Assembly (NCBI GenBank): GCA_965219635.1
Contig: OZ244783.1
Span: 620,001-684,000 of the forward strand
Direction: 5' to 3'
Source of the DNA: JAPOXR01 sp965219635
GTDB lineage: Bacteria; Pseudomonadota; Alphaproteobacteria; Rhodobacterales; Rhodobacteraceae
DNA: 64,000 bases
The position numbers and the translations under genes were made by a program. Shown here piece after piece: positions 16,970 through 25,323 of this stretch. The notes beneath the pieces were generated by a model. It was not told the DNA's origin and ran no database searches. It saw only the letters and a list, made by a program, of their open reading frames with translations. Positions within the stretch are counted from its first letter, which is position 1, and every line of letters starts with the position of its first letter.

Positions 16970-18316
16970 ATGACTGCCAAGCCCTCGGAAATGACGGCGC
17001 TGCAGGCCTCCGAGCTCATCAAGTCTGGCCGGCTGACGTCGAAGTCGCTTGTTGAATCCTGTCTTGAGAGAATTGATGAAACCGATGCCACGCTGAAAGC
17101 ATGGCAATGGCTTGATCGGGAGAAGGCTCTCAAGCAGGCAGCTGAACTGGACAGCATCCGGAAATTCGGTCGAACGATGGGGGCGCTGCACGGCATCCCT
17201 GTCGGGCTAAAGGATATTATTGACACCGCAGGAATACCAACGGAGCGGGGCTCTGGATTGTTTGCTGGCCGCCGCCCGAGGCGCAATGCCTTCTTGGTCG
17301 ACCGGTTGCGCGATGCCGGCATTGTGGTGTTGGGCAAGACAGTCACGACCGAACTGGCATTCATGAATCCGGCCCGGACCACAAACCCGAATGACCATAC
17401 GAAGACGCCGGGCGGTTCCTCCAGCGGTTCCGCTGCCGCTGTGGCCGATTCCCAGGTTCCACTGGCAATCGGAAGTCAGACCAATGGTTCAGTCATCCGG
17501 CCTGCGGCGTTCTGCGGCACTGTCGGCTTCAAGCCCACTCGTGGGACTATTTCCACCGTTGGCGTCCTGGAAACCTGTCCGAACCTTGATCAGATGGGTG
17601 TATTCGGAAGAACGCTGGAAGATGTGGCGGCCCTGACCGACGCCATTTCCGGCTATGACTCAAGGGACAGGAAATCCTATCCGCACCCGAAGCCCAGGCT
17701 TCTGGAGGGGAGCCGCAAGGAGGTGCCTGTCGAGCCCGTGTTTGCCTGGTTCGAGCCGAGATATTTTGACCGACTAGCCGATGATGCAAGGCAGGGTTTT
17801 GAGGATGTGATTGCGTTGCTTGGCGGGCGCGTGGACAGGATTCCTGTTCCGCCGGGATTTGACGACATGGTGGAGATCCATCGGCGGATCATGGAGTTCG
17901 AGCTGAATCGGGGCTTGGGAGCCAAGATACGGCAAAGTCCGGATCTCGTAAGCGAGGCGATGCGATCTGCGGTCGACAGGGGCAGATCGGTGACAGAGAC
18001 CGAATATCGCCAAGCCCTTGATGCCAAGGCGCGAGCGGAACGGTATTTCGATGCATTCTTCGTCGATTACGACGCTGTCCTTGCTCCATCCTCGCAAGGG
18101 GAAGCACCACCGATCGAACAGGGCGGGACGGGCGATCCGGTGTTCTGCACGGTCTGGACCCTGTGTGGACTTCCAGCACTGTCGCTGCCGGTACTTACCG
18201 GCAATTCGGGAATGCCGGTTGGGCTCCAGTTGATCGCCAGGCGCGAACAGGATGACAGGCTCTTCCGTACAGCGAGGTGGTTGATGTATGAGTTGTTCTG
18301 CAAGAACGATGATTGA
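16970..18316 (+). CDS. Amidase signature family enzyme
   Basis: 448 residues. The Ser-cisSer-Lys triad is visible: Lys in GLKDIIDT (near residue 82), cis-Ser in GGSSSGSAAAVAD (about 146-158) and nucleophile Ser in SQTNGSVIRPAAF (about 169-181). It hydrolyses a carboxamide in the cytoplasm. The ATG at 16970 has GAGGG 8 nt upstream; an in-frame codon at 16919 would place extra residues inside dctM and lacks a site. Placement directly after a TRAP transporter suggests the imported ligand is, or becomes, an amide. Confidence 0.92.
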   Translation: MTAKPSEMTALQASELIKSGRLTSKSLVESCLERIDETDATLKAWQWLDREKALKQAAELDSIRKFGRTMGALHGIPVGLKDIIDTAGIPTERGSGLFAGRRPRRNAFLVDRLRDAGIVVLGKTVTTELAFMNPARTTNPNDHTKTPGGSSSGSAAAVADSQVPLAIGSQTNGSVIRPAAFCGTVGFKPTRGTISTVGVLETCPNLDQMGVFGRTLEDVAALTDAISGYDSRDRKSYPHPKPRLLEGSRKEVPVEPVFAWFEPRYFDRLADDARQGFEDVIALLGGRVDRIPVPPGFDDMVEIHRRIMEFELNRGLGAKIRQSPDLVSEAMRSAVDRGRSVTETEYRQALDAKARAERYFDAFFVDYDAVLAPSSQGEAPPIEQGGTGDPVFCTVWTLCGLPALSLPVLTGNSGMPVGLQLIARREQDDRLFRTARWLMYELFCKNDD

Positions 18317-18330
18317 ATTGGAAGGCGCCC

Positions 18331-18537
18331 ATGTTTGAAGGTTGGACCAGATTAGTCGTCACGGTTGGCGCCACGCTGCTGGTCGCCGGGTTCGTGCTGG
18401 GACTTGCGCACAGCATCTCGACCGGATTTGCCGGTTTCTGGCGCGGGTTGCCCTTTTGGGTCATTGCTTTGTTCGTTCTCAGCCTGGCAGGTTACGACGC
18501 ATGGGACGAGGGCGTACGCAAGTTACGCGACAAGTAG
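18331..18537 (+). CDS. Small two-helix membrane protein, function unknown
   Basis: 68 residues with two hydrophobic segments (about 8-30 and 36-55) and a charged tail ending VRKLRDK. I do not recognise a family. The ATG at 18331 has GGAAGG 5 nt upstream; a TTG at 18313 overlapping the amidase stop is an alternative. It is the last gene of the TRAP/amidase operon, so an accessory role in transport is possible but not shown. Confidence 0.6.
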   Translation: MFEGWTRLVVTVGATLLVAGFVLGLAHSISTGFAGFWRGLPFWVIALFVLSLAGYDAWDEGVRKLRDK

Positions 18538-18841
18538 GAAGCGGCCAAGTCTCCCGCAGGAACCGGAACCCGACAGAGGGCACTTCTGCATACTTCAGTT
18601 GTGGCAATGCCACCAATCCTCGCGCTCTTGCCAGTCTGGAGCTTGAAACGGAGTAGTCGCGCAGGGCAATAGGGTTAGGTGGCACTTCAGTTGGATTGGA
18701 GTACTGTGCAACAGAGATTGCATGACTGCCAAGCCCGCATCTTCAGTCTCCGTCAATTGCAAAACCGTGGCAAGCGCCGAAAGATGGCGGTGCAGTCTTT
18801 CAAACTGTCCGAAATCTGTATACAAAAATCAGACCAAGCGG
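18538..18841. other. Intergenic region before the AbiE locus
   Basis: No gene recognised. It contains one extra GTCCGAAAT half-site at 18807-18815, matching the arms of the operator at 18851-18878. Confidence 0.5.
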
Positions 18842-18878
18842 TTGCAATTGGTCCGAAATAGCACTATATATTTCGGAC
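18842..18878 (+). promoter_or_regulatory. AbiE promoter and operator, predicted leaderless start
   Basis: A sigma70-like promoter is visible: TTGCAA at 18842-18847, a 17-nt spacer and TATATA at 18865-18870. Overlapping it is a perfect 10-bp inverted repeat, GTCCGAAATA at 18851-18860 and TATTTCGGAC at 18869-18878, which ends at the base before the ATG. Transcription would begin about 7 nt after the -10, at or next to the start codon, so the mRNA may be leaderless. AbiEi antitoxins are known to repress their own promoters by binding inverted repeats. Confidence 0.75.
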
Positions 18879-19532
18879 ATGAAGGAATCTGCATCAGACT
18901 TGAAGACTACAATCCTGAAGCGCATCGATTGCGGCGCAACGGGAGGCGTTTGGACGCCAAGGGACTTCCTTGACCTCGCCGGGCGAGACGCAGTCGACAA
19001 AGCTCTGCAGCGTTTGGCAAACGCCAAGATATTGCGGCGCATTGATAGGGGGCTATACGACAAACCGTCATTCAACAGTCTGATGAAGAGAAGCAATCCT
19101 CCCAACCCACGAGAGGTAATTGATGCCATTGCTCGGCGCGACAAGATCCGCGTCCTCATTGATGGTATGACTGCGGCTAACGATCTTGGGCTTACGAATG
19201 CGGTTCCTGCAAGAATTGCAGTGCACACTGATGGCCGACCAAAATCTGTGTTTCTTGGCCAACTCGAAATTGCCTTCAAGCCAACGGCTGCTAGTAAGCT
19301 ATTCTGGGCTGGAAGGCCTGCCATGCGTATCGTACAAGCACTACATTGGCTAAGGGACACCATGGGCCAAAACGATGAAGATGCAGTTTTGGCTCGTCGT
19401 CTGACCACAGTTCTTCAAGATACCGAGTATGGACCGGCAATTCGGGCAGACCTGTTGTCTGATTTGCCAGCGCTACCAAGTTGGATGCAAGATCTACTGT
19501 GGCCACTGTTGAATGCAAAGGCCGAGGCATAA
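18879..19532 (+). CDS. Type IV toxin-antitoxin antitoxin, AbiEi / DUF6088-type
   Basis: 217 residues. An N-terminal winged-helix DNA-binding part (residues about 15-65, GVWTPRDFLDLAGRDAVDKA then LRRIDRGLYDKP) is followed by the DUF6088-type C-terminal domain that counteracts the toxin. The start is fixed by the promoter/operator ending at the ATG and by the absence of other starts. The stop overlaps the toxin start (TAATG), the usual AbiE coupling. Role: transcriptional autorepressor and neutraliser of the AbiEii nucleotidyltransferase; AbiE modules act in phage abortive infection and plasmid or island stability. Confidence 0.88.
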   Translation: MKESASDLKTTILKRIDCGATGGVWTPRDFLDLAGRDAVDKALQRLANAKILRRIDRGLYDKPSFNSLMKRSNPPNPREVIDAIARRDKIRVLIDGMTAANDLGLTNAVPARIAVHTDGRPKSVFLGQLEIAFKPTAASKLFWAGRPAMRIVQALHWLRDTMGQNDEDAVLARRLTTVLQDTEYGPAIRADLLSDLPALPSWMQDLLWPLLNAKAEA

Positions 19533-20587
19533 TGAATTTTGCATTCGATCAGGTAATCGCCGCAGATGACGAGGCGCGGTTTGGTCTTTTTGTGGCAACG
19601 GCCCAGGGCATTGGTACACTTCCACAGAATACTGAGAAAGATTTTTGGGTCTGTTGGACCATCGACGCGCTTTTTAATGGACTTGCAGATCGGCCGCGCT
19701 TGTTGTTCAAAGGCGGGACATCGCTTTCCAAAGGATTCGGCCTGATCAATCGCTTTTCTGAAGATATCGATATTACTGTTTTTCGTGAAGACCTTGGAGA
19801 AGCTGCATCAGTGGAGGAACTGGAAGCCCTCAGCGGCAACAAGCGTCGCAAGGCACTAGAAGCGATCAAAGCAGCCTGTGAAACCTACATGTCTGGCCAG
19901 TGCTTGACCGAGTTATCAGCGATTATCAGCGAAACCGCCAAGCGCAATGGTGTGAGTGCGGAGCGATTTCGTATTGAATCCGATCCCCATGACAGTCAGG
20001 CTCTTCTGTTGTACTACCCTACCGCCGCACCTGTTGACAATTATGTCGCCAATGTTGTGAAAGTCGAAGCTGGTGCGAAATCGGCCCTCCATCCCAACTC
20101 AATCCGTGTTATCCAGCCGTATTTGCAGAGCCAAATTCCCACTGTTGACTTGAATGTCAGGAACGTCACAACTGTCGATGCTGAAAGGACTTTCTGGGAC
20201 AAGGTTGTGATTCTGCATGGGTTGAGGCGTTGGCTCGACAATCGTGGTGAACTCAAGGGAAACGGCCATCGGGTCTCGCGCCACTATTATGACCTGCACC
20301 AACTTCTGGCTTCAGAAATCGGGCAGAAGGCGTTGAGGGATCGCAAGCTCGGTGCCGATTGTGTTGCGCATGCCCGCATGTTTTTTGATCGACCGCCGTA
20401 CGAGCTTTCAGCTGCAACTCCACCCACATTCACTATTTCTCCGGAAGGATTGATGCTTGACGGTCTCAAGCACGACTATCGTGCAATGTCTAGCATGATC
20501 TTTGGAAAGGTTCCAGATTTTGAGAAGGTCATTGAGGATATCGTAGAACTTGAAACGATTCTGAATGAAACACATTGGGAGTCATGA
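19532..20587 (+). CDS. Type IV toxin-antitoxin toxin, AbiEii nucleotidyltransferase
   Basis: 351 residues. The nucleotidyltransferase motifs are intact: LLFKGGTSLSKGF (residues about 49-61) and the metal-binding SEDIDITVF (about 67-75). Later conserved parts include VVKVEAGAKSA (about 174-184) and ERTFWDKVVILHGL (about 209-222). The protein should be an active GTP-type nucleotidyltransferase toxin in the cytoplasm. The ATG at 19532 overlaps the antitoxin stop. This is one of only two toxin genes in the window that look complete. Confidence 0.9.
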   Translation: MNFAFDQVIAADDEARFGLFVATAQGIGTLPQNTEKDFWVCWTIDALFNGLADRPRLLFKGGTSLSKGFGLINRFSEDIDITVFREDLGEAASVEELEALSGNKRRKALEAIKAACETYMSGQCLTELSAIISETAKRNGVSAERFRIESDPHDSQALLLYYPTAAPVDNYVANVVKVEAGAKSALHPNSIRVIQPYLQSQIPTVDLNVRNVTTVDAERTFWDKVVILHGLRRWLDNRGELKGNGHRVSRHYYDLHQLLASEIGQKALRDRKLGADCVAHARMFFDRPPYELSAATPPTFTISPEGLMLDGLKHDYRAMSSMIFGKVPDFEKVIEDIVELETILNETHWES

Positions 20588-21029
20588 GGTTGGTGGAAAT
20601 AGATTTGTGCAAAGCTGAAGAGTTGAGATCAGGTAGGAGCTGTCAATGAACTTGCCGGTACGTTTTCGAATTGAACAATGAACTTGCAGTTCTTAACCGC
20701 CGTCGGTTGGCAAATGGATCCAGAGTAAGTGAATTGCCTTGGGGTTTGTGCGGACTGCACTCTAGGGTAGAGTTCGACCCTGTCGGCACTCATAGAGAGT
20801 AATAGTGACTGCGAAGGAACTTGTCCATCCCGGTGCAGTTGCTCGCATGGACTGCATGCTGAAGGGGAGATAACTTTGTCGGATGGAACCAACCGGCAGT
20901 CATCTTGATTGCCACTTCAAAGCCACAAGAACATGCCGGACCTAAGGTCGGGGAGAATTTGACCATCGATGTGCAGTCGAAGCCCGCCACTCAAGCATCA
21001 GGGAAATGCTAGTCAATTGAGTGGGCGGT
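20588..21029. other. Intergenic region between AbiEii and the truncated PIN gene
   Basis: About 440 bp with no recognisable gene, RNA or terminator. On the minus strand it lies where the rest of the PIN toxin should be; I could not find further toxin sequence in any frame. Confidence 0.5.
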
Positions 21030-21213
21030 TCATTGGAGTTGATCTGAGCATAGATCAGGCCGGTCATTCAATTTGTTCCACATCCGCCCGGCATGGACCA
21101 TCGCGTTCCAGCGAGCGATATAGAGGTTTCTGTTGGCGAGGCGCAGAAGCTCGTCCTGGAGACCGGCCGGATGGATTATGTTTGTTTCCAGAGACGTGGT
21201 GGACCGATCCTGA
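21030..21213 (-). pseudogene. Truncated PIN-domain toxin remnant
   Basis: Immediately after the stop of the antitoxin, the same strand encodes, without any start codon, a segment starting SLETNIIHPAGLQDEL and continuing LLRLANRNLYIARWN and DRPDLCSDQL before TGA at 21030. This matches the N-terminal third of PIN toxins paired with excisionase-type antitoxins (usual form LDANVLYPxxLRDLLLRLA ... LYxxRW ... DRPDL). The first catalytic Asp position reads Glu (LETN). The remaining two thirds of the domain are absent. It is therefore a dead toxin fragment that frame-based gene finders would miss. Confidence 0.7.
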
Positions 21214-21215
21214 CT

Positions 21216-21674
21216 CTATTGAAGGCCAAACTCTTCATCAAGCGCGGTCAGTTCATCAAGCGCCTTGCGTCGCTTGTGTTCGGTCTCTCGCCGGTAAGCG
21301 AGAATTTCTTCAGCCCGCACCCGACGGTGCGTACCAACCAACCGGTACGGGATCTTCTCTTCGTCAAGCAACTGTACGAGATGAGTCCGCGAGACATTGA
21401 GCAGATGGGCCGCTTGCTGCGTCGTAAGTTCGGCATGGACAGGCATGAGCGTCACTGCGTTGCCGCGTGCCATCTGCTCAAGGATATCGAGAAGAAGTCG
21501 AACAGCAGCGACAGGCAATTCGACGGTTGAAGCGCCCTTCGGGCCAAAATGCGCCTGCACGGTTTCCGTACTATTAATCACGGACACGATTTGGCGTCCT
21601 GCCTTTGCGGCGAGCGCAGCTTCTCTGCCAGTCGGCATTGTCAATTCGGTTGCCTTCAGAACCACAGAGCTCAT
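21216..21674 (-). CDS. Excisionase-type HTH antitoxin of a PIN toxin pair
   Basis: 152 residues. The C-terminal part holds an excisionase-like helix-turn-helix (LTTQQAAHLLNVSRTHLVQL, residues about 87-106, then GTHRRVRAEEILAYRRE). The N-terminal half is the usual variable region of these antitoxins. The ATG at 21674 has GGAG 7 nt upstream; a longer frame to 21734 has no ribosome site. The frame is intact although its downstream toxin is truncated, so it may persist as a free DNA-binding protein or anti-addiction remnant. Confidence 0.8.
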   Translation of the reverse strand: MSSVVLKATELTMPTGREAALAAKAGRQIVSVINSTETVQAHFGPKGASTVELPVAAVRLLLDILEQMARGNAVTLMPVHAELTTQQAAHLLNVSRTHLVQLLDEEKIPYRLVGTHRRVRAEEILAYRRETEHKRRKALDELTALDEEFGLQ

Positions 21675-22029
21675 GGCAAGTCTCCATTCATTGGGAATAC
21701 AGGCCATAAACGCCGCAAACGCAACAAACAACACAAACGAAACGGTTGATCAGCGTTTCAGGAGCGAAGGCTCTGATTTGTCATGCAACCACTTGCATTT
21801 TGATCATTTCGCCAGAACCACCGAATGATTGAACTTGGTGGATGCGGGGTATTGGCCGTGCTTCAAGGCGGCAAGTTGCTTGGCCATGCCTCGTTACTTC
21901 TGCGTCTTGGCCAATGAAGCGCTAGCCGGTTACTCAATAGATGGGCTCACTCTGAGATGTGGCTTGACACGTGACAGCATGTTGCGCGCCGGCTGGCATA
22001 ATGGCACCGCAATCGCGCCCAGACGTTCG
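21675..22029. other. Intergenic region
   Basis: Contains the antitoxin promoter region on the minus strand and the 3' flank of the polyamine-type ATPase. No repeat, RNA gene or clear promoter elements were recognised. Confidence 0.45.
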
Positions 22030-23115
22030 TCAGAGCAGGACTAGAGACTTCGCATCCCATTCCACCCTGACCTGTGCCCCGACCGGAAGGATGGGCCTGT
22101 TGGCCGTGTTACGCATCGAAACGGTGACGTTGCTGTCGGTTCCGGATAGTTTCACTTCGTAGTAGGTCATGTCGCCATAGTAGGAACGGTCGGAAATCTC
22201 GCCGAGCGCAACCGTATCGCCTCCCGGATTGTCATCAAACAGGATTGTCAGCATTTCCGGCCGGATGCCGACAGAAACATGGTCTCCAGCCGTATGGCTT
22301 CCAATCTGGTCTGGTCCCATGACAAGCTGTCCGAGCCCTTCGACGTCGACGACGGATCCAGCAGTTGCCGGCTCGCCGACGATTGCCTTCAGGAAATTCA
22401 TGCTGCCGATGAACTCCGCAACCTGGAGCGTGGCAGGGGCGGTATAGAGTTCGTTGGGTGTGGATACCTGCGCAATCTGGCCTTCGAACATGATGGCGAT
22501 CCTGTCCGACATGGTCAGCGCTTCCTCCTGGTCGTGCGTCACCAGTACAAATGTAATGCCAACCGCACGCCGGAGATTTCGCAGTTCCGACTGCATCTGC
22601 TCCCGCAGTTTCTTGTCCAGGGCCGACAGCGGCTCATCAAGCAGCAGCACCTTCGGGCGCAGTATCAAAGCTCTAGCCAGTGCAACCCGCTGTTTCTGGC
22701 CGCCTGACAGCGTGTGCGCTTCCCGCTCCTGGAATCCACTGAGGCTCACCATTTCCAGCGCCTCGTCGACGAGTTTCCTCTCTTCGGCTTTCGGCAGGCG
22801 CTTGCGGCGGAGTCCGAAACCGACATTTCCTGCCACCGTCATGTGCGGGAAGATCGCATAGTTCTGGAATACCATGTTGGTCGGACGCTGGTTGGCTTCG
22901 ACACCTGCCATCGGAATGCCGTCGATGCTGATGGCCCCGCTGTCAGGTTCTAGGAACCCTGCTATGCTCCGGAGAAGCGTTGTCTTGCCGCAACCAGAGG
23001 GACCCAGTAGCGAGAAGAACTCGCCCTGGTGGATTTCCGCGGAGACATTGTTGAGTGCCAGAAGGTCTCCGAAGGACTTGGTGACGTTTTCGAGCTTGAT
23101 GATTGGTACGCTCAA
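22030..23115 (-). CDS. Polyamine-type ABC transporter ATP-binding protein (PotA-like)
   Basis: 361 residues. Walker A GPSGCGKTT, Q-loop MVFQNYAIF, signature LSGGQKQRVALARAL, Walker B VLLLDEPLSALD, then a C-terminal TOBE/MOP-like regulatory domain (residues about 275-361). It powers the two permeases encoded just upstream and overlaps the second permease by 4 bp. The last gene of a four-gene minus-strand operon that begins with an aminotransferase, suggesting uptake of an amine or amino acid that is then transaminated. Confidence 0.93.
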   Translation of the reverse strand: MSVPIIKLENVTKSFGDLLALNNVSAEIHQGEFFSLLGPSGCGKTTLLRSIAGFLEPDSGAISIDGIPMAGVEANQRPTNMVFQNYAIFPHMTVAGNVGFGLRRKRLPKAEERKLVDEALEMVSLSGFQEREAHTLSGGQKQRVALARALILRPKVLLLDEPLSALDKKLREQMQSELRNLRRAVGITFVLVTHDQEEALTMSDRIAIMFEGQIAQVSTPNELYTAPATLQVAEFIGSMNFLKAIVGEPATAGSVVDVEGLGQLVMGPDQIGSHTAGDHVSVGIRPEMLTILFDDNPGGDTVALGEISDRSYYGDMTYYEVKLSGTDSNVTVSMRNTANRPILPVGAQVRVEWDAKSLVLL

Positions 23116-23927
23116 TAGAGTCCTCCACTTTTGGCCGCACCGGCGCGCCGGGATCCCCGTCGGCGAAGATACTCAGCTGCAATCAAGAGAGTCAGTGAGA
23201 GCGCCAGCAGTATGGTGCCCAATGCCATCACACTCGGAATCCGGGCCGGAAACCGCAATTGGCTCCAGATGTAAACGGGCAGGGTGACTTCAGTTCCTGC
23301 AAGGAAGAAGGCGATGATGAATTCATCCAGGGATATGGTGAACGCAATCAGCATGCTGGCGATGATGCCGGGCATGACCAGCGGGAGCACTATCAGACGG
23401 AATGTGGCCAATCTGGTCTCGCCAAGGTCGAACGCAGCTTCCTCCAGGCTCCGGTCAAGGTTGGCAAAGGCTGTTGCCAGCATGACGGTACAGAATGGCG
23501 TGCATATCAGCACATGCCCAAGGATGATCGTCCACAGCGCCAACTCGAAGCCGAATTGAAGAATGACAACGAGGAGCGACACGCCAACGATGATCTCGGG
23601 AAGAACAAGCGGCACCATGATCAGTCCCACAACACCGCGCTTGCCGGGTATTCTGTGGCGAGTTGTCGCCCGTGCCGCGCACAGGCCGAGAAGCGTGCTG
23701 AGCACAGCGGTGATGCTGGCAACGATCAGGCTGTTGCGTGTTGCCTGATGCAGGGGTTCGGTTTCAAGCAGAAGAACGAACCAATCCAGCGTAAATCCCT
23801 GAAGCGGAAACGCGACGATGCTGCTGTCGTTGAACGCAAAAATCGGCAGCAAGAGGACGGGCGCATAGAGCACCAACAGATAGATGGCGACATAGACCGT
23901 GAGCCATTGGAATCCCCGCTGCATCAA
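23112..23927 (-). CDS. Polyamine-type ABC transporter permease (PotC-like)
   Basis: 271 residues, six predicted membrane helices. The EAA loop that contacts the ATPase is EEAAFDLGETRLATFRLI (residues about 167-184). It overlaps both neighbours by 4 bp, so all three subunits are translationally coupled. With the PotB-like partner it forms the inner-membrane channel. Confidence 0.93.
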   Translation of the reverse strand: MMQRGFQWLTVYVAIYLLVLYAPVLLLPIFAFNDSSIVAFPLQGFTLDWFVLLLETEPLHQATRNSLIVASITAVLSTLLGLCAARATTRHRIPGKRGVVGLIMVPLVLPEIIVGVSLLVVILQFGFELALWTIILGHVLICTPFCTVMLATAFANLDRSLEEAAFDLGETRLATFRLIVLPLVMPGIIASMLIAFTISLDEFIIAFFLAGTEVTLPVYIWSQLRFPARIPSVMALGTILLALSLTLLIAAEYLRRRGSRRAGAAKSGGLY

Positions 23928-24814
23928 GTGCGGTCCTTCAGGTATCGGCGGTTGATCCTTACAAAGATCAGGGCGAGTGCAGCGACTATGATCATAGAGG
24001 ATATCGCCAGCGCTGCTCCCAGCGGCGGATTGTTCGCTTTCTTGAACTGCAATTCGATCATGTTGGCGATCAGCAATCCATTGGGTCCGCCGACGAGCCT
24101 TGGTGTCACATAGTCGCCGACAGTTGGAATGAACACGATGATTGCTGCGCCGAGAATGCCCGGCAGCGCCAGTGGCAGGGTGATGCGACGAAAGCGCTGA
24201 ATAGCCCCTTCGCCAAGGTCCTTTGCCGCCTCAAGCAGTGATCTGTCGATCTTCTCAAGCGCAATGAAGATCGGGAGGATGGCGAAAGGAGCCCATGCAT
24301 GGCTGAGCGTAATGACTACGGCATTCACGTTGTAAAGAATGAAGCTCAGCGGCTCCTCAATTATACCAAGGCGAGTGAGCGTACCGTTGACCACCCCGTT
24401 GTATCCCAGGATCACCTTCCACAGAAAGATCCGCATCAGGTAGCTGGTCCAGAACGGTATCGTGATCAGGAAGATCCAAAGCGGCTTGCGATCTTGGGAG
24501 ACATGGAACGACACATAGTAGGCAACCGGAAACGCCAGTACTACCGTGCAAACGGTGACTGCTGTGGTCACTGCAAGCGACCGCAGCATCAGTATCCTGT
24601 AGATCGGTTCGCTCCAGGCTTCCTTATAGTTCGCCAGTGTGAAGGTTCGGTCCAGATCAAGATAATCCTGAGTCCAGAAACTGATGGCAATGACTGCGGC
24701 GATAGGGACCAACAGAAGCAGGAAAGCATAGGCAAAGGGCGGAGCGATCAGGATCCAGCCCCTGCTTGAAGGTGCCCGAAGGTGCGCCCGTATTCTTGTT
24801 GCCAATGCGGTCAA
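23924..24814 (-). CDS. Polyamine-type ABC transporter permease (PotB-like)
   Basis: 296 residues with six predicted helices after a short Arg-rich cytoplasmic N-terminus. The EAA motif is LEAAKDLGEGAIQRFRRI (residues about 194-211). No binding-protein gene lies between it and the aminotransferase upstream, where such operons often have one. The best candidate in the window is the PotD-like protein at 10722-11765. Confidence 0.93.
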   Translation of the reverse strand: MTALATRIRAHLRAPSSRGWILIAPPFAYAFLLLLVPIAAVIAISFWTQDYLDLDRTFTLANYKEAWSEPIYRILMLRSLAVTTAVTVCTVVLAFPVAYYVSFHVSQDRKPLWIFLITIPFWTSYLMRIFLWKVILGYNGVVNGTLTRLGIIEEPLSFILYNVNAVVITLSHAWAPFAILPIFIALEKIDRSLLEAAKDLGEGAIQRFRRITLPLALPGILGAAIIVFIPTVGDYVTPRLVGGPNGLLIANMIELQFKKANNPPLGAALAISSMIIVAALALIFVRINRRYLKDRT

Positions 24815-25323
24815 CTGCCCAATCCTGATTGAGTCCGTCCTGCCGAGGCAATCAGGTATCCCGAAATGGGTTCGTAGTTCCGAGTTGTGCCGCTCTGCAG
24901 TCCTCGCAGATGCCGGCTGTGGAAGTAGAGCCGACAGTCGAGTTTGGACGCTACAGGAACCCCGAGTCCCAACTGCTCTTCCATCATGGAGATAAAATTG
25001 CGAAGCACGGGGTCTATCTCACCGGCGCTGCTGTGGATGCTACAGCCTGAGCATCGAACCGGCCTCTGCGGACGGACTCGATCGAACCCTGCCACTTGGC
25101 GCAGCCGAGAAGGCTCATGACAACACAGGCCAAGTGCCTGTAGTTGATCAGGATACAGGTCATCTCCAAACCGGATAGGTTGCTCAAAGGCAACAATCGG
25201 CCCTTCACGCCAGCCTGTTGCCGGTCGACAAAGGGAAGTTGGCTTGCCGCGGCGCTGCATGGCCCCTGAAGCCTGTTGCACGGCCCAACAAGCCGAAGGT
25301 GAGGGGCCGTGCCGTTCCAGCGC
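24815..25323. other. Gap in the polyamine operon; unassigned minus-strand frame
   Basis: A minus-strand frame from 25281 to 24811 is open but has no clear ribosome site and no family I recognise. Its most protein-like part reads MMEEQLGLGVPVASKLDCRL. It occupies the place where a binding protein might be expected but lacks a signal peptide. It may be a decayed gene or chance. Confidence 0.35.

Noticed and set aside
24811..25281. Minus-strand frame of about 157 codons before the PotB-like permease
   Set aside because: No signal peptide, ribosome site or recognisable family; too weak to call as a gene, recorded only in the gap entry.
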